This document shows positions 36,906-51,024 of a stretch of DNA of 64,000 nucleotides, piece after piece. Location of the stretch: positions 111,175-175,174 of the forward strand of contig CACJDW010000001.1 of NCBI GenBank assembly GCA_902592275.1, in the 5' to 3' direction. The notes under the pieces are model-generated. The model did not search any database. It saw nothing but the letters and a program-made list of their open reading frames with translations, and was not told where the DNA came from. The translations under genes and the position numbers were made by a program. How positions within the stretch are numbered: the first letter of the stretch is position 1; each line of letters begins with the position of its first letter. Origin of the DNA: an uncultured Pelagibacteraceae bacterium. GTDB lineage: Bacteria; Pseudomonadota; Alphaproteobacteria; Pelagibacterales; Pelagibacteraceae.

Positions 36906-38681
36906 TTAATTAAGATTCTGCTTTTTTTTCAGCTCTTTTAGCTCATTAAATGTGGACTCGCTCATATCAACTGAAAACTTCGATTCTAATTCTTGGATTC
37001 TGAACTCAAGATCATAATTCATCAAATCTCTAGAGATATCCTCTAAAAATTCAATTACTTTTTGATCATCATTTAATTGATTTTTAAGTATGTGTTTAAT
37101 GGGTGCAAATTTATTAATTTTTTCCATCAACTGATTGTCTAGATTTAAATCTTGAATTGAAAATTGTTCTCCAGATCTTAATTTTTCAATTATTAAATCA
37201 AAAATCTTTTTATTAATTTCGGTAAATAATTTAATATTTTCTATTAGGTGAATATTTGCTTGTATCAAATTCAGATTATTCAAAACTAAATAGATTAATG
37301 AAAACTCTTTTAATTCAACTCCAGTCAAAGATTGGCTTTCTTTGAAATATTTCTTTGTACTTTCTAATGATTTTGTTTTTTTTGAATAAAATTTTTTATT
37401 ATTTTTATTAGAATGTGGTGTTAGCTCAGCAATTTTTTCTAAAAAATATTCTAAAACATACTTTTTTATAAAATCATCTTTTATTGTATTTGCAATTTCT
37501 CTAAGTTTTTTCTCAAAAATAGCCATCGATGAAGGATTGTTATTAGTTTGTTTTTTATAATGACTAAAAATAAATTGATGAATTGATAATTTAGTCTGCT
37601 TTGTAAAATCTATAAAATTAGCTTTACCATTTTTATTCACATAGCTATCTGGATCTTCATTATCCGGTAGAAATAAAAATGAAATTTGTTTCTCAGGTTT
37701 TAATTCCTTAATTGAGTTTTCTGCTGCTCTAACAGCAGCTTTATATCCACTTTCATCGCCATCAAAACAAATTATGATGTCATCAAAAAATTGGTTTAAA
37801 GATAAAATTTGCTTGTCGGTTAAAGACGTACCAAGATTTGCTACTGCATTATCTATTCCATTTTTACTTAGACCTACTACATCCATGTATCCTTCAACTA
37901 GATAAATATGATCAATTTTATTAGAAAGCTTTCTTGCTAGATCCAAATTATATAAATTTGATCCTTTTTTAAAAAAATTTGTTTCAGGTGAATTTATATA
38001 TTTGGCTAAATAATCTAAATTTTCAATTATTCTTCCACCTAAAGCTATTGGTTGGCCTGAAATATTATTAATTGGAAATATTAATCGACCTCTAAATCTT
38101 TCTACATATATTTTTTTTTTATCGTCTAAATAAAATAAACCAGTTTCCACTAAAGTTTGTTCGCTATAGTCTTTTTTTAATTTTTCGAAAAAATTTGGAT
38201 TTTTTTCTACGTATCCTATTTTAAATTTTTTAACCTCATCTTTGTTTAGTGATCTATTTTTTAAATAATCCCTAGCAATCGAACAATTTTCATTTTTTAA
38301 AAGTTCATTGTTATAAAAATCTACATAATTACTAAAAATAGATTTATACTCGTTCCACTTCTTTTCTCTTTCTTCATCTTGTTTTGAAAACATATATGGC
38401 TGCATACCTGCTAATTGAGCCAAGTATTTAACTGCCTCTCCAAATTTTAAATTTTGAGTTTTCATTACAAAATCAAAGATATTGCCATGTTCAGAAGTTG
38501 CAAAACAATGATAAAATTCTTTTTCGTCATTCACAGTAAAGGAAGGTGTTTTTTCATTTTTAAATGGTGATAAACCCACAAATTCTTTACCTCTTTTTTT
38601 TAAGGAAACAGTTTTTGATACTACTGTTGAAACTTTCAACCTATTTTTAATTTCATCAAGATACTCTTTTGGGTATTTCAT
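36906..38681 (-). CDS. dnaG: DNA primase DnaG with a degenerate zinc-ribbon
   Basis: A 591-residue primase that makes RNA primers at the replication fork. The N-terminal ribbon aligns well (SPFKNEKTPSFTV, EFYHCFATSEHGN) but three of the four zinc ligands of E. coli DnaG are replaced: S38, K41 and T62, leaving only C59. The catalytic core is intact: the RLIFPI region, TOPRIM motif LVEGYMDVVGLSKNG and FDGDESGYKAA. A C-terminal helicase-binding-like domain is poorly conserved. TAATG junction with yqeY. Loss of zinc ligands may be shared with other alphaproteobacteria. Confidence 0.95.
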   Translation of the reverse strand: MKYPKEYLDEIKNRLKVSTVVSKTVSLKKRGKEFVGLSPFKNEKTPSFTVNDEKEFYHCFATSEHGNIFDFVMKTQNLKFGEAVKYLAQLAGMQPYMFSKQDEEREKKWNEYKSIFSNYVDFYNNELLKNENCSIARDYLKNRSLNKDEVKKFKIGYVEKNPNFFEKLKKDYSEQTLVETGLFYLDDKKKIYVERFRGRLIFPINNISGQPIALGGRIIENLDYLAKYINSPETNFFKKGSNLYNLDLARKLSNKIDHIYLVEGYMDVVGLSKNGIDNAVANLGTSLTDKQILSLNQFFDDIIICFDGDESGYKAAVRAAENSIKELKPEKQISFLFLPDNEDPDSYVNKNGKANFIDFTKQTKLSIHQFIFSHYKKQTNNNPSSMAIFEKKLREIANTIKDDFIKKYVLEYFLEKIAELTPHSNKNNKKFYSKKTKSLESTKKYFKESQSLTGVELKEFSLIYLVLNNLNLIQANIHLIENIKLFTEINKKIFDLIIEKLRSGEQFSIQDLNLDNQLMEKINKFAPIKHILKNQLNDDQKVIEFLEDISRDLMNYDLEFRIQELESKFSVDMSESTFNELKELKKKQNLN

Positions 38682-39142
38682 TATTTGTTCAATAATTCTT
38701 TGATTAAAGATCCTGCTTTTGAAAAATCAATTTCATCTGCATATTTTTTCTTTAGTTCACCCATAACTTTCCCCATATCTTTTAATGAATTTGCTCCAAT
38801 TTTTGCAATAACCTCTGCACAGATTTTCTTAGTTTCCTCCTCACTAAGTTGCTTAGGTAAAAAACTTGTTAAAATATCATACTCATTTTGCTCAACCTCT
38901 AAAAGATCGGTTCTATTATTTTTTTTATAAATATCTATCGATTCGGCACGCTGTTTAACCATTTTTTTTAAAAGTTTCTTAATATCATCATCGTCAGTTT
39001 CCTTTTTGTTGGGGCCTGATCTGTTAACAATGTCCAAATCTTTAATAGAAGATAATATTAACCTATAGGTTGATATTTTATTTTTATCTTTAGATTTTAG
39101 AGCATTTTTATATTCGTTTTCTATGGTCTGTTTTAATGACAT
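38681..39142 (-). CDS. yqeY: GatB/YqeY-domain protein
   Basis: A 153-residue helical protein with the YqeY fold related to the tail domain of GatB: ALKSKDKNKISTYRLILSSIKDLDI, DDIKKLLKKMVKQRAESI, FLPKQLSEEE and DMGKVMGELKKKYA. The family may bind tRNA or assist amidotransferases; the precise role is not known. Its position before dnaG and rpoD, divergent from carA, is a recurrent alphaproteobacterial arrangement. Confidence 0.88.
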   Translation of the reverse strand: MSLKQTIENEYKNALKSKDKNKISTYRLILSSIKDLDIVNRSGPNKKETDDDDIKKLLKKMVKQRAESIDIYKKNNRTDLLEVEQNEYDILTSFLPKQLSEEETKKICAEVIAKIGANSLKDMGKVMGELKKKYADEIDFSKAGSLIKELLNK

Positions 39143-39202
39143 AAATTTTAATCTACTTTAAAGAAAAAATTCTTCAAAAGAAAAATTGTTTTTTTACAAT
39201 TT

Positions 39203-39246
39203 TATAATACATCTCTGTTGCGATAATAAAGCAATTATTGTATTAA
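39203..39246 (+). promoter_or_regulatory. Candidate promoter elements in the yqeY-carA divergent gap
   Basis: The 125-bp gap holds two plausible plus-strand sites: a perfect TATAAT at 39203-39208, preceded by a U-rich inverted repeat (AAAATTGT/ACAATTTT), and a better spaced pair TTGCGA (39218-39223), 17-bp spacer, TATTAA (39241-39246). Either could drive carAB. A four-residue frame (ATG at 39257, stop overlapping the TTG start of carA) lies just downstream. No pyrimidine-specific operator could be recognised. Confidence 0.3.
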
Positions 39247-39267
39247 CCTTTAACTCATGAGTTGTAA

Positions 39268-40464
39268 TTGATCAAAAAAGCAAAAAAAACTAACTCAAAA
39301 ATAAAATCTCAAGTCAACACAGGCGTTTTAGTTCTCGAAAATAAAAAGGTATTCAAAGGAATTGGAATTGGATACCAAGGAGAAGCCACGGGCGAAGTTT
39401 GCTTTAATACATCGTTGACAGGTTATCAAGAAATCATCTCCGATCCATCATACGCAGGTCAAATTATTAACTTTACCTTTCCTCATATTGGAAATGTTGG
39501 AACTAATAAAGAAGATCACGAGTCTGATAAAATATGGGCTAGAGGAGTTATTTTTAACTCTGAAATAACTTCACCCTCGAACTATAGATCATTCCAACAT
39601 TTAGATGCTTGGCTTAAAAAAAATAAAATTGTAGGAATTACTGGCTTAGACACTAGAAGCCTAACAAACTTTATAAGGGACAAAGGTGCCCCAAAAGGCA
39701 CGATTAGTTACTCAAAAAAAGGAAAATTTAATATTAATAAATTGACTAATAACACCATCAAATGGAGTGGATTAAAAAATCTTGATCTTGCAGAAGTAGT
39801 TTCAACTCAGAAAAATTATATTTGGAAAGGTCTTAAAACCTGGAAAAAAGAATTTGGATATATAAAAAATAATAAGAACTCATTTCATGTTGTTGCAATT
39901 GATTATGGAATAAAAAAAAACATCTTAAGATATTTCTCTGACTTTAATTGTAAGGTTACTGTCGTTTCTTGTAAAACTAATGCGCAAAACATTTTAGCTT
40001 TAAAACCAAATGGAATATTTTTATCAAATGGTCCTGGTGATCCAGCTGCAACAGGCAAATATGCTATAGAAATTATTAAAGATCTAATTAAAAAAAATTT
40101 ACCAATATTTGGTATTTGTTTGGGTCATCAAATTTTAGCATTGGCATTAGGTGGCAAAACAAAGAAAATGAAACTTGGTCATAGAGGAGCAAATCACCCA
40201 GTTAAAAATTTAATTCATGATAATGTTGAGATAACGAGTCAAAACCATGGTTTTGAAGTAGTAAAAGAAACATTACCAAAAAATATTGAGGTCACACATA
40301 AATCTTTATTTGATAATAGTATTGAAGGTATCAAACTAAAAAATAAACCAGTCTTTTCAGTTCAATATCATCCAGAGTCTAATCCAGGACCTCAAGATAG
40401 TGTTTATTTGTTTCAAGAATTTATTAACAACATGAAAAAAAATGCCAAAAAGAAAAGATATTAA
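39268..40464 (+). CDS. carA: Carbamoyl-phosphate synthase small subunit
   Basis: A 398-residue glutaminase subunit that hydrolyses glutamine and passes ammonia to CarB for arginine and pyrimidine synthesis. The start is TTG; the true family N-terminus ([12 protein letters not shown]) begins about 18 Lys-rich residues later, with no ATG between. Class I glutamine-amidotransferase residues: Cys in FGICLGHQ (about 284), and His and Glu in YHPES (about 368-370). GVITGLDTR-like VGITGLDTR and LSNGPGDP are also kept. It overlaps carB by 23 bp. Confidence 0.96.
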   Translation: MIKKAKKTNSKIKSQVNTGVLVLENKKVFKGIGIGYQGEATGEVCFNTSLTGYQEIISDPSYAGQIINFTFPHIGNVGTNKEDHESDKIWARGVIFNSEITSPSNYRSFQHLDAWLKKNKIVGITGLDTRSLTNFIRDKGAPKGTISYSKKGKFNINKLTNNTIKWSGLKNLDLAEVVSTQKNYIWKGLKTWKKEFGYIKNNKNSFHVVAIDYGIKKNILRYFSDFNCKVTVVSCKTNAQNILALKPNGIFLSNGPGDPAATGKYAIEIIKDLIKKNLPIFGICLGHQILALALGGKTKKMKLGHRGANHPVKNLIHDNVEITSQNHGFEVVKETLPKNIEVTHKSLFDNSIEGIKLKNKPVFSVQYHPESNPGPQDSVYLFQEFINNMKKNAKKKRY

Positions 40465-43400
40465 AAAAATATTAGTTGTAGGAGCTGGTCCAATAATTAT
40501 AGGACAAGCATGTGAATTTGATTATTCAGGGACACAAGCATGTAAAGCTCTTAAAGATGAGGGTTATAATGTAGTCTTAATAAATTCAAATCCTGCAACA
40601 ATTATGACTGATCCAGATGTTGCGGATAAAACTTATATTGAACCAATTACACTAGATGTATTAGAAAAAATTCTAAAGAAAGAAAAACCCGATGCAATTC
40701 TTCCAACAATGGGAGGGCAAACTGCGCTTAACCTTGCAATGGAAGCAGAGAAAAAAGGAATTCTAAAAAAATACAAAATTGAGTTGATAGGAGCAAATTC
40801 TAAAGCAATTTCTAATGCCGAGGATAGAAAGAAATTTAGAAAAAATATGATAGATATTGGTTTAGATTTACCAAAATCAGAAATCGTAAATAATAATAAT
40901 CAAGCATCAAAAGTATTAAAAAAAATTGGTTTACCTGCAATTATAAGACCTGCTTTTACACTTGGTGGGCTTGGTGGAGGAATAGCCAAAAATAGAAAAG
41001 ATTATTTTAAGATTGTTAAAAATGGATTGCATGAATCTCCAGTAAGCCAAGTTCTTGTAGAGGAATGTTTAGAGGGCTGGAAAGAATTTGAGATGGAGGT
41101 TGTAAGAGATAAGAAAGATAACTGTATCATCATTTGCTCGATTGAAAATATAGATCCAATGGGAATTCATACGGGTGACTCAGTAACAATTGCACCAGCA
41201 CTTACACTTACAGATAAAGAATACCAAGTAATGAGAAATGCATCTATTGCATGTTTGAGAAAAATTGGAGTTGAAACTGGAGGATCAAATGTTCAGTTTG
41301 CTATCAATCCTAAAAATGGTCGAATGGTTGTCATTGAAATGAATCCACGTGTATCAAGATCATCAGCACTTGCATCAAAAGCAACTGGATTTCCAATTGC
41401 GAAAGTAGCTGCAAAATTAGCGGTTGGTTATACTCTGGATGAATTAAAAAATGAAATAACTAAAGTTACACCCGCATCATTTGAACCAAGTATAGATTAT
41501 GTTGTAACTAAAATTCCAAGATTTACATTTGAAAAATTTTCAACTTCTCCCACAATTTTAGGTACATCTATGAAATCAGTAGGTGAAGCAATGGCAATAG
41601 GAAGAAACTTTAAGGAATCTCTTCAAAAGGCATTGGTATCTCTTGAAACTGGTTTTTCAGGTTTAGACAGAATTTTTGATTTAAATAAAAAACAAATTGA
41701 GAAGAAGCTTAAAGAAACTATTCCAAATAAGATATTACTTGTCGCCGAAGCAATTAGAAAAAAAATAAACTTAAAGAAAATATATAATTTATCTAAAATT
41801 GATCCTTGGTTTTTAGAACAAATTAAGGAAATAGTTGATTGTGAAACAAAAATCAAAAGCAAAGGACTTCCAAAAGATTTTGCAGAATTTAATAGAATAA
41901 AATCAATAGGATTTTCAGATAAAAAACTTTCGGAATTAACTAAAACTTCTGAAGACGTTGTTAGAAGAAAAAGGTCAGCGCTTAAAATACTTCCAGTTTA
42001 TAAAAAAGTAGATACTTGTGCAGCTGAATTCAAATCGTTTACGCCTTATATGTATTCAACTTATCAAAGAAATTTTTCAATCAACTCAGAATGTGAAGCT
42101 GACCCATCAAATAAGAAAAAAATAATTATTCTTGGAGGAGGACCAAATAGAATTGGTCAAGGAATTGAGTTTGATTATTGCTGTTGTCAGGCAAGTTTTT
42201 CATTAAAAGAAGCAGGTTTTGAGACTATCATGGTTAATTGTAATCCTGAAACAGTATCAACAGACTATGATACGAGTGATCGATTATACTTTGAGCCTTT
42301 AAAAGAAGAATACGTTTTTAATATAATTAAAAAAGAACAACATAAAGGAAATCTGATAGGAGTAATAGCTCAGTTTGGAGGTCAAACACCAATCAAACTT
42401 GCTAAATTTTTACATAACAACAAGCTTCCAATTTTAGGAACTCAATATACCTCTATAGATTTAGCAGAGGATAGAGATCGATTTAGAAATTTATTAAATA
42501 AATTAAAACTAAAACAAGCAGAGAGTGGAATTGCAAAGACATTTAATCAGGCAATAAAAATTGCAGATAAAATAGGGTTACCATTAATGGTAAGACCTTC
42601 GTATGTTTTAGGTGGAAGAGCAATGGAAATTGTTCATGAAAAAAATCAACTTAAAAAATTTGTTGAAGAAGCATTTAAAGCTGCAGAAGAAAATCCAATT
42701 TTAATTGATAAATTTATCGATCATGCAATGGAAGTAGATGTGGATGCCATATCAGATGGAAAACAGGTTCATGTTGCAGGCATTATGCAACATATCGAAG
42801 AAGCTGGAATTCATTCAGGAGACTCGGCGTGTAGCCTACCCCCTGTATCAATTAAACCGTACCTTCTTAAAGAAATAGAAAATCAAACTAAAAAATTAGC
42901 GATAGCTTTAAATGTAAAAGGTTTCATGAATATACAGTTTGCAATTAAAAAAGATGAAATTTATGTAATTGAAGTAAATCCTAGAGCAAGTCGAACAGTA
43001 CCTTTTGTGTCAAAAGCAAAAGGATTGCCCCTAGCTAAAATTGCATCAAGAGTAATGGCTGGTGAAAAATTATCTAAGTTTAATTTAAAAGATAAATCTA
43101 AAGGTATGTACGCAGTTAAAGAAGCTGTATTTCCATTTAATAAATTTCCAAACAGTGATTTGTTATTAGGACCCGAAATGAAGTCCACTGGAGAAGTTAT
43201 GGGATTTGATAAAAACTTTGGAATGGCTTTTGCAAAAAGTCAGATCGCAGCAGCTAACTCATTACCAAAACAAGGATTAGCTTTTATATCTCTCAAAGAT
43301 AGTCACAAAGATGAAGGAATAGATTTAGCTAAAGAACTTCTTGAACTTAAGTTTACATTATGTGCAACTAGAGGAACTGCAGAATATATTCGAAAGCATG

Positions 43401-43666
43401 GGATGAAATGTAAAATTATAAATAAAGTAAGCACTGGATCACCTCACATAGTTGATGTTTTAGACTCTAAAAAAATTGCATTAGTAATAAATACTGGAGG
43501 TGGAAATAGTGAACATCGATTAAGTGACGCAATAGCTTTAAGAAGAGCAACGCTTAAGAATAAAGTTCCTTATTGCACTAATATGTCCACTGCTCAGGCA
43601 TGTTTAGAGGCGATTAGATCGCTAAAAACAAAAAAATTAGAAGTGACTTCTCTTCAGGACGTTTAA
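40442..43666 (+). CDS. carB: Carbamoyl-phosphate synthase large subunit
   Basis: A 1074-residue subunit made of two homologous ATP-grasp halves. The first, carboxyphosphate half starts with [15 protein letters not shown] and has [12 protein letters not shown]. The second, carbamate half repeats this with [15 protein letters not shown] and [11 protein letters not shown], and a C-terminal MGS-like allosteric domain follows (about 940-1074). The length is standard. The stop overlaps the convergent oxygenase gene by four bases. Confidence 0.98.
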   Translation: MPKRKDIKKILVVGAGPIIIGQACEFDYSGTQACKALKDEGYNVVLINSNPATIMTDPDVADKTYIEPITLDVLEKILKKEKPDAILPTMGGQTALNLAMEAEKKGILKKYKIELIGANSKAISNAEDRKKFRKNMIDIGLDLPKSEIVNNNNQASKVLKKIGLPAIIRPAFTLGGLGGGIAKNRKDYFKIVKNGLHESPVSQVLVEECLEGWKEFEMEVVRDKKDNCIIICSIENIDPMGIHTGDSVTIAPALTLTDKEYQVMRNASIACLRKIGVETGGSNVQFAINPKNGRMVVIEMNPRVSRSSALASKATGFPIAKVAAKLAVGYTLDELKNEITKVTPASFEPSIDYVVTKIPRFTFEKFSTSPTILGTSMKSVGEAMAIGRNFKESLQKALVSLETGFSGLDRIFDLNKKQIEKKLKETIPNKILLVAEAIRKKINLKKIYNLSKIDPWFLEQIKEIVDCETKIKSKGLPKDFAEFNRIKSIGFSDKKLSELTKTSEDVVRRKRSALKILPVYKKVDTCAAEFKSFTPYMYSTYQRNFSINSECEADPSNKKKIIILGGGPNRIGQGIEFDYCCCQASFSLKEAGFETIMVNCNPETVSTDYDTSDRLYFEPLKEEYVFNIIKKEQHKGNLIGVIAQFGGQTPIKLAKFLHNNKLPILGTQYTSIDLAEDRDRFRNLLNKLKLKQAESGIAKTFNQAIKIADKIGLPLMVRPSYVLGGRAMEIVHEKNQLKKFVEEAFKAAEENPILIDKFIDHAMEVDVDAISDGKQVHVAGIMQHIEEAGIHSGDSACSLPPVSIKPYLLKEIENQTKKLAIALNVKGFMNIQFAIKKDEIYVIEVNPRASRTVPFVSKAKGLPLAKIASRVMAGEKLSKFNLKDKSKGMYAVKEAVFPFNKFPNSDLLLGPEMKSTGEVMGFDKNFGMAFAKSQIAAANSLPKQGLAFISLKDSHKDEGIDLAKELLELKFTLCATRGTAEYIRKHGMKCKIINKVSTGSPHIVDVLDSKKIALVINTGGGNSEHRLSDAIALRRATLKNKVPYCTNMSTAQACLEAIRSLKTKKLEVTSLQDV

Positions 43667-44328
43667 GAATTTACTTTCCAATCAGTTTCAAAGGTAACAT
43701 AATTTACTTGAATACATCGTCTTTCTTTAACGATCTTTTTCTTCTCCATCCCATGCCAAGTGTTTGGTCCGCTGGTAAAAAGATAACCATAATTATGTTT
43801 GTAAGGAAGTGTCTTAACCTTTTCTAATTTTTCATTATAAAAATCAGTTCCTAAATCTTCAGATTCATTTGTTTTATTAACAAATATTAAGCCTGACATA
43901 AGTTTTTCTTTTATATCGCAATGAGGTTTCAACCAAAAACCTTCTCGATCACATATAACCTCAACCCTGACATAGGAATTAGATAAATCTTTATTTATCA
44001 TTTTAGAAATTGTTTCATACGTTTCTTTAGACTGAAGTTCATTTATAAATTTTACTAAATTTGGAAATTCAGATGAGTTTTCTTTATTAATAAAACATCT
44101 AAACTTCATCGCTTGTCCGCCTGAAGCTATACCCTTTCTAAATTCTGCGGCTCCACCATCTATTGCTCTTGTTCCATCATAATTAAGATTATGTTTACTT
44201 ACATCAGGAATGTCAGCTTTAACTATTTCATCAATTGCTCCTTCTGACAAAGCATCACTATACTCCCAGTGATTAAAAGGGAAACTATGTTCTTTTGAAT
44301 TATTTTTAATTGAATTTAAAAATGACAT
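43663..44328 (-). CDS. 2-oxoglutarate/Fe(II)-dependent oxygenase-like protein, substrate unknown
   Basis: A 221-residue single-domain protein. The iron triad is visible: H136-x-D138 in KPHCDIK and H192 in WHGM, with R203/R204 as the likely 2-oxoglutarate-binding arginine, followed by a beta strand (CIQVNYV). The N-terminal half ([20 protein letters not shown]) resembles the entry helix of surface-glycan or small-molecule 2OG oxygenases. There is no signal peptide. It starts by TAATG directly from the stop of the ELM1-like gene, so the two are probably co-expressed. What it hydroxylates cannot be said. Confidence 0.7.
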   Translation of the reverse strand: MSFLNSIKNNSKEHSFPFNHWEYSDALSEGAIDEIVKADIPDVSKHNLNYDGTRAIDGGAAEFRKGIASGGQAMKFRCFINKENSSEFPNLVKFINELQSKETYETISKMINKDLSNSYVRVEVICDREGFWLKPHCDIKEKLMSGLIFVNKTNESEDLGTDFYNEKLEKVKTLPYKHNYGYLFTSGPNTWHGMEKKKIVKERRCIQVNYVTFETDWKVNS

Positions 44329-45272
44329 TATGATTGTATTTTTTCTTTAATAATTTTTGCTACTCTATTCGTTTCATCTAATTTTTGATAGTTCCAATTT
44401 TCAATTTCTTCACCTAAGTTTCTAGTAATATTTAATTCTCTAAATAAATTTCTAAAATTCTGAAATCTTACGTCTTTCCTTTTTGGTAAAATATTAGCAA
44501 CATAAATTGGTTTTCCAGTCAAAGCAGCCTCAGATATCATTGAGCTAGAGTCGCATGTTACGACTATATTTTCTGAAATAGCTAAAGCAGAAAGATAAGC
44601 TTTTTTATCAACATTCATAATCACAGTGTGATTTTCTCCAAAAAACTCTTTTGCATAATGTATAGTATTTAAAGGTGTTCTCATCGAAGGTATCACCACA
44701 AGTTGAAAATCATGTTTTTTCAATAATTTGTAGAAAATTGAAAAGATGTGCTTCATATTTTTTGTTGAGTAATCGTAATATTTTGTAGGACCACCCATTA
44801 TTAAACACCAAACTTTTCTATTATCCTGTTTGATATATGAATTTAAATAACTTCTATTTTCTTCAATTTCATTTTCCGTTAAATAGTGAATTGCACCTTT
44901 TGTTTTAATTACATTTGTGCCACTTATCCCATCATGTTCAGGAGCAACAATAAAATCAAAATGATTAAAATCCACCTTTGGATCTTGAATATGAATGTTT
45001 AAAACTTTTTTTTTTGAAATACTTTTTAAGTGAATTGAGGGAATCACGCTTTTTCTTCCACATGAAATAATTACATCAAAATCAGACTCGTTTATTTTTT
45101 TATAAACGTTTTGTGATACTGGTGTTAATTTTGGTGGAATAATTTTCCAAAAATTATTTAGTTCAACCTTATGGTGTGTAAAATCAATATCTAAGGCTTT
45201 TGCTAAACCTTCTACCTGGCTTATCATGCCATGCATTCCTTGAGTTAATAATAAACCTTTTAATTTAGACAT
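44328..45272 (-). CDS. ELM1/GtrOC1-family protein (putative nucleoside-diphosphate-sugar glycosyltransferase)
   Basis: A 314-residue protein resembling the mitochondrial-fission ELM1/DUF1022 family, with a GT-B-like two-lobe layout. Family features: GLLLTQGMHGMISQVEGLA at the start, IISCGRKSVIPSI, the HIQDPKVDFNHFDFIVAPEHD stretch, VWCLIMGGPTKYYDY and VVTCDSSSMISEAA. Bacterial members are common in alphaproteobacteria and are suspected to act on cell-envelope glycans; the plant homologue affects mitochondrial division. The start lies only 21 bp from the divergent trxB start. Confidence 0.78.
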   Translation of the reverse strand: MSKLKGLLLTQGMHGMISQVEGLAKALDIDFTHHKVELNNFWKIIPPKLTPVSQNVYKKINESDFDVIISCGRKSVIPSIHLKSISKKKVLNIHIQDPKVDFNHFDFIVAPEHDGISGTNVIKTKGAIHYLTENEIEENRSYLNSYIKQDNRKVWCLIMGGPTKYYDYSTKNMKHIFSIFYKLLKKHDFQLVVIPSMRTPLNTIHYAKEFFGENHTVIMNVDKKAYLSALAISENIVVTCDSSSMISEAALTGKPIYVANILPKRKDVRFQNFRNLFRELNITRNLGEEIENWNYQKLDETNRVAKIIKEKIQS

Positions 45273-45293
45273 TAATCACTATATAGCTTCCAT

Positions 45294-46238
45294 ATGAGTC
45301 AAAATCCAACTAAACACACAAAAGTGTTAATAATTGGATCTGGTCCTGCCGGATACACAGCAGCAGTTTATGCGGCTCGAGCGATGTTAAATCCAATTTT
45401 AGTTTATGGTTCTGAACCTGGTGGTCAATTAACAACAACTACTGATGTTGAAAATTATCCAGGATTTTCTGAAGTTATTCAAGGTCCGTGGTTGATGGAT
45501 CAAATGAAAGAACAAGCAAAAGCAGTTGGAACTGAAATGATTGAAGATCATATTGGTTCAGTAGATTTAAAATCTACTCCGTTTGAAGCTATAGGCGATA
45601 GTGGGCAAAAATATACTGCTGATAGCATAATTATTTCTACAGGGGCTCAGGCCAGATGGTTAAATCTGAAATCCGAACAAGAATTTAGAGGATTTGGTGT
45701 TTCTGCGTGCGCTACGTGTGATGGTTTTTTCTTTAAAGATAAAGAGGTAGCAGTTGTCGGAGGAGGAAATGCAGCTGTTGAAGAAGCAATGTTCCTCACA
45801 AAGTTTGCATCCAAAGTTAAATTAATTCATAGAAGAGATAGTTTGAGAGCTGAAAAAATGCTTCAAAAAAAATTAATGGAAAATAAAAAAATAGAAATTA
45901 TTTGGGACTCTGTTGTTGAAGACGTATTGGGAGATCAAGAGCCTAAAAATGTTAAAGGTATTAAAATTAAAAATTTAAAAACAGAAAAAACTGAAGAATT
46001 AAAACTAGATGGACTATTTATCGCCATTGGTCACGATCCAGCAACTTCACTATTCAAAGATCAACTTAAGATGGATAATGAGGGCTATTTAATTACTAAA
46101 CCAGATTCTACTGAAACAAATATTCCTGGAGTTTATGCTGCTGGAGATGTTAAAGACAAAACTTTTAGACAAGCCGTTACAGCTGCAGGAATGGGTTGTA
46201 TGGCAGCATTAGAAGCTGAAAAATTCCTATCTCACTAA
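45294..46238 (+). CDS. trxB: Thioredoxin reductase
   Basis: A 314-residue FAD/NADPH enzyme that reduces thioredoxin. FAD-binding IIGSGPAGYTAAVYAARA at the N-terminus, the redox-active CATC (about 138-141, SACATCDGFF), the NADPH loop VVGGGNAAVEEAMFL and the C-terminal GVYAAGDVKDKTFRQAVTAAGMG are all present. The upstream gap is too small for a promoter outside the neighbouring coding region. Its 3' end overlaps the convergent Rossmann protein by 12 bp. Confidence 0.97.
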   Translation: MSQNPTKHTKVLIIGSGPAGYTAAVYAARAMLNPILVYGSEPGGQLTTTTDVENYPGFSEVIQGPWLMDQMKEQAKAVGTEMIEDHIGSVDLKSTPFEAIGDSGQKYTADSIIISTGAQARWLNLKSEQEFRGFGVSACATCDGFFFKDKEVAVVGGGNAAVEEAMFLTKFASKVKLIHRRDSLRAEKMLQKKLMENKKIEIIWDSVVEDVLGDQEPKNVKGIKIKNLKTEKTEELKLDGLFIAIGHDPATSLFKDQLKMDNEGYLITKPDSTETNIPGVYAAGDVKDKTFRQAVTAAGMGCMAALEAEKFLSH

Positions 46239-46879
46239 TTCAGCAATCTCATTTGATTCAAATATACTTTGATTAATATTTTCATTTGCCGACTTTACCA
46301 TTGCTTTGGCGACTATTTCTGCCTTAATTGGTCTCATTTTTCTTAAAGGCCCAACTAATATTGGAGTTAACAATTTAAATAATATTATACCAAATTTTTC
46401 ACCTATTCTTTTTTCTTTTCTATTTCCCAATAAAAAAGATGGTCTCATGATCCCAATTTTATCAAAATTTTGATTTTTAATTTCTTGTTCAACTAATCCT
46501 TTGAATTTTAAATAATCACCAGAACTTTTTGGATCTGCATAACCAGATGAAACGAAAAAAAACGATTTAATTGAATTTGATTTAGCGATTTGGGCAATTT
46601 GTCTAGGAATATTGAGTTCAACTCTTTCATATTCATTTTTATTGGGTGAATTTTTTCTTGTTGTACCAATACAAAAAAAACAGTCATCACCTGTAATATC
46701 ATTTCTATACTTTTCTAAATCGTTAAAATCAGTTTCAATAATTTCGATTTTTGGATTAATAAGTTCTATTTTTGAACGAACAAAAATCTTTATTTTTGAA
46801 TAATTTGAATTGAGGATAAGTTGATTAACGAGATGCCCACCAACTAAACCTGATGCACCAAACACTAGGGCTGTTTTCA

Positions 46880-46880
<1 letters not shown>
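46227..46880 (-). CDS. NAD(P)-binding Rossmann protein (atypical SDR, HTATIP2-like)
   Basis: A 217-residue atypical short-chain dehydrogenase. The dinucleotide loop VFGASGLVGGHLV is at residues 6-18. CFFCIGTTRKNSPN, FFFVSSGYADPKSSGDYLKFKGLVE and IMRPSFLLGNRKEKRIGE are typical of the TIP30/HTATIP2-like group. The usual YxxxK is represented by Y(LKF)K. The substrate is unknown. TAATG junction with the aspartate aminotransferase suggests one transcript. Confidence 0.78.
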
Positions 46881-50271
<3,391 letters not shown>

Positions 50272-50290
<19 letters not shown>

Positions 50291-51024
50291 TTATTACTGG
50301 TGGAGCAACTCGAATGGGTGCTGCAATTGCAAGAAAATTATCTGGTCCAAATAAAGAAATCTTAATCCATTATAATAAATCAAAATTAAAAGCAGAAAAA
50401 TTAAAAAAAGAATTATCTAGCAAAGGTACAAAAGTATACCTAGTCAAAGGCGATTTAAGTAAAGAAACTCATATAAAAAAAATAATTAAATTTGCAAAAT
50501 CTAAATTAAAATTTTTTGACTGTCTTGTTAATAACGCCTCTTTATTTGAAAATGATAAATTAGAAAATTTTTCATTAGATAGTTGGAGTAAACATTTAAG
50601 AACTAATTTAAGAGCACCTGCACTATTAACGAAAGAATTTGCTAAAAATGTTAAAGGCAAGAATAATAATATTATAAATATTATTGATCAAAGAGTGTTC
50701 AAATTAACCCCTTACTTTTTTTCCTATACTCTTAGCAAAACTGGTTTGTATACTTTAACAAAAACTAGTGCTATGAGTTTAGCTCCAAATATAAGAGTAA
50801 ATGCAATTGCACCTGGACCCACTATAAAAAATCAAAGACAATCCGAAAAACATTTCAAAAAGCAATATTTAGCAACACCCCTGAAAAGACAAGTGGATGT
50901 GCAGCAAATTTGTAATGCTGTTGACTTTTTTATTAAAAATATATCTATTACTGGTCAAGTTTTGGCTATTGATAGTGGTCAAAATCTTAACTGGCAAACA
51001 CCAGATGTAATGGGCAAAGAATGA
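50272..51024 (+). CDS. SDR-family pteridine reductase-like protein (FolM-like)
   Basis: A 250-residue classical short-chain dehydrogenase: [16 protein letters not shown] cofactor loop (about 8-23), [13 protein letters not shown] catalytic Tyr/Lys (about 157-161) and [10 protein letters not shown]. An Asp in the IIDQRV stretch stands where pteridine reductases carry their catalytic Asp/Ser, as in PTR1/FolM. The direct ATGA link to folB strongly suggests a dihydrofolate or dihydromonapterin reductase in folate metabolism. No folA is seen in the window. It overlaps uvrB by 19 bp. Confidence 0.8.
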
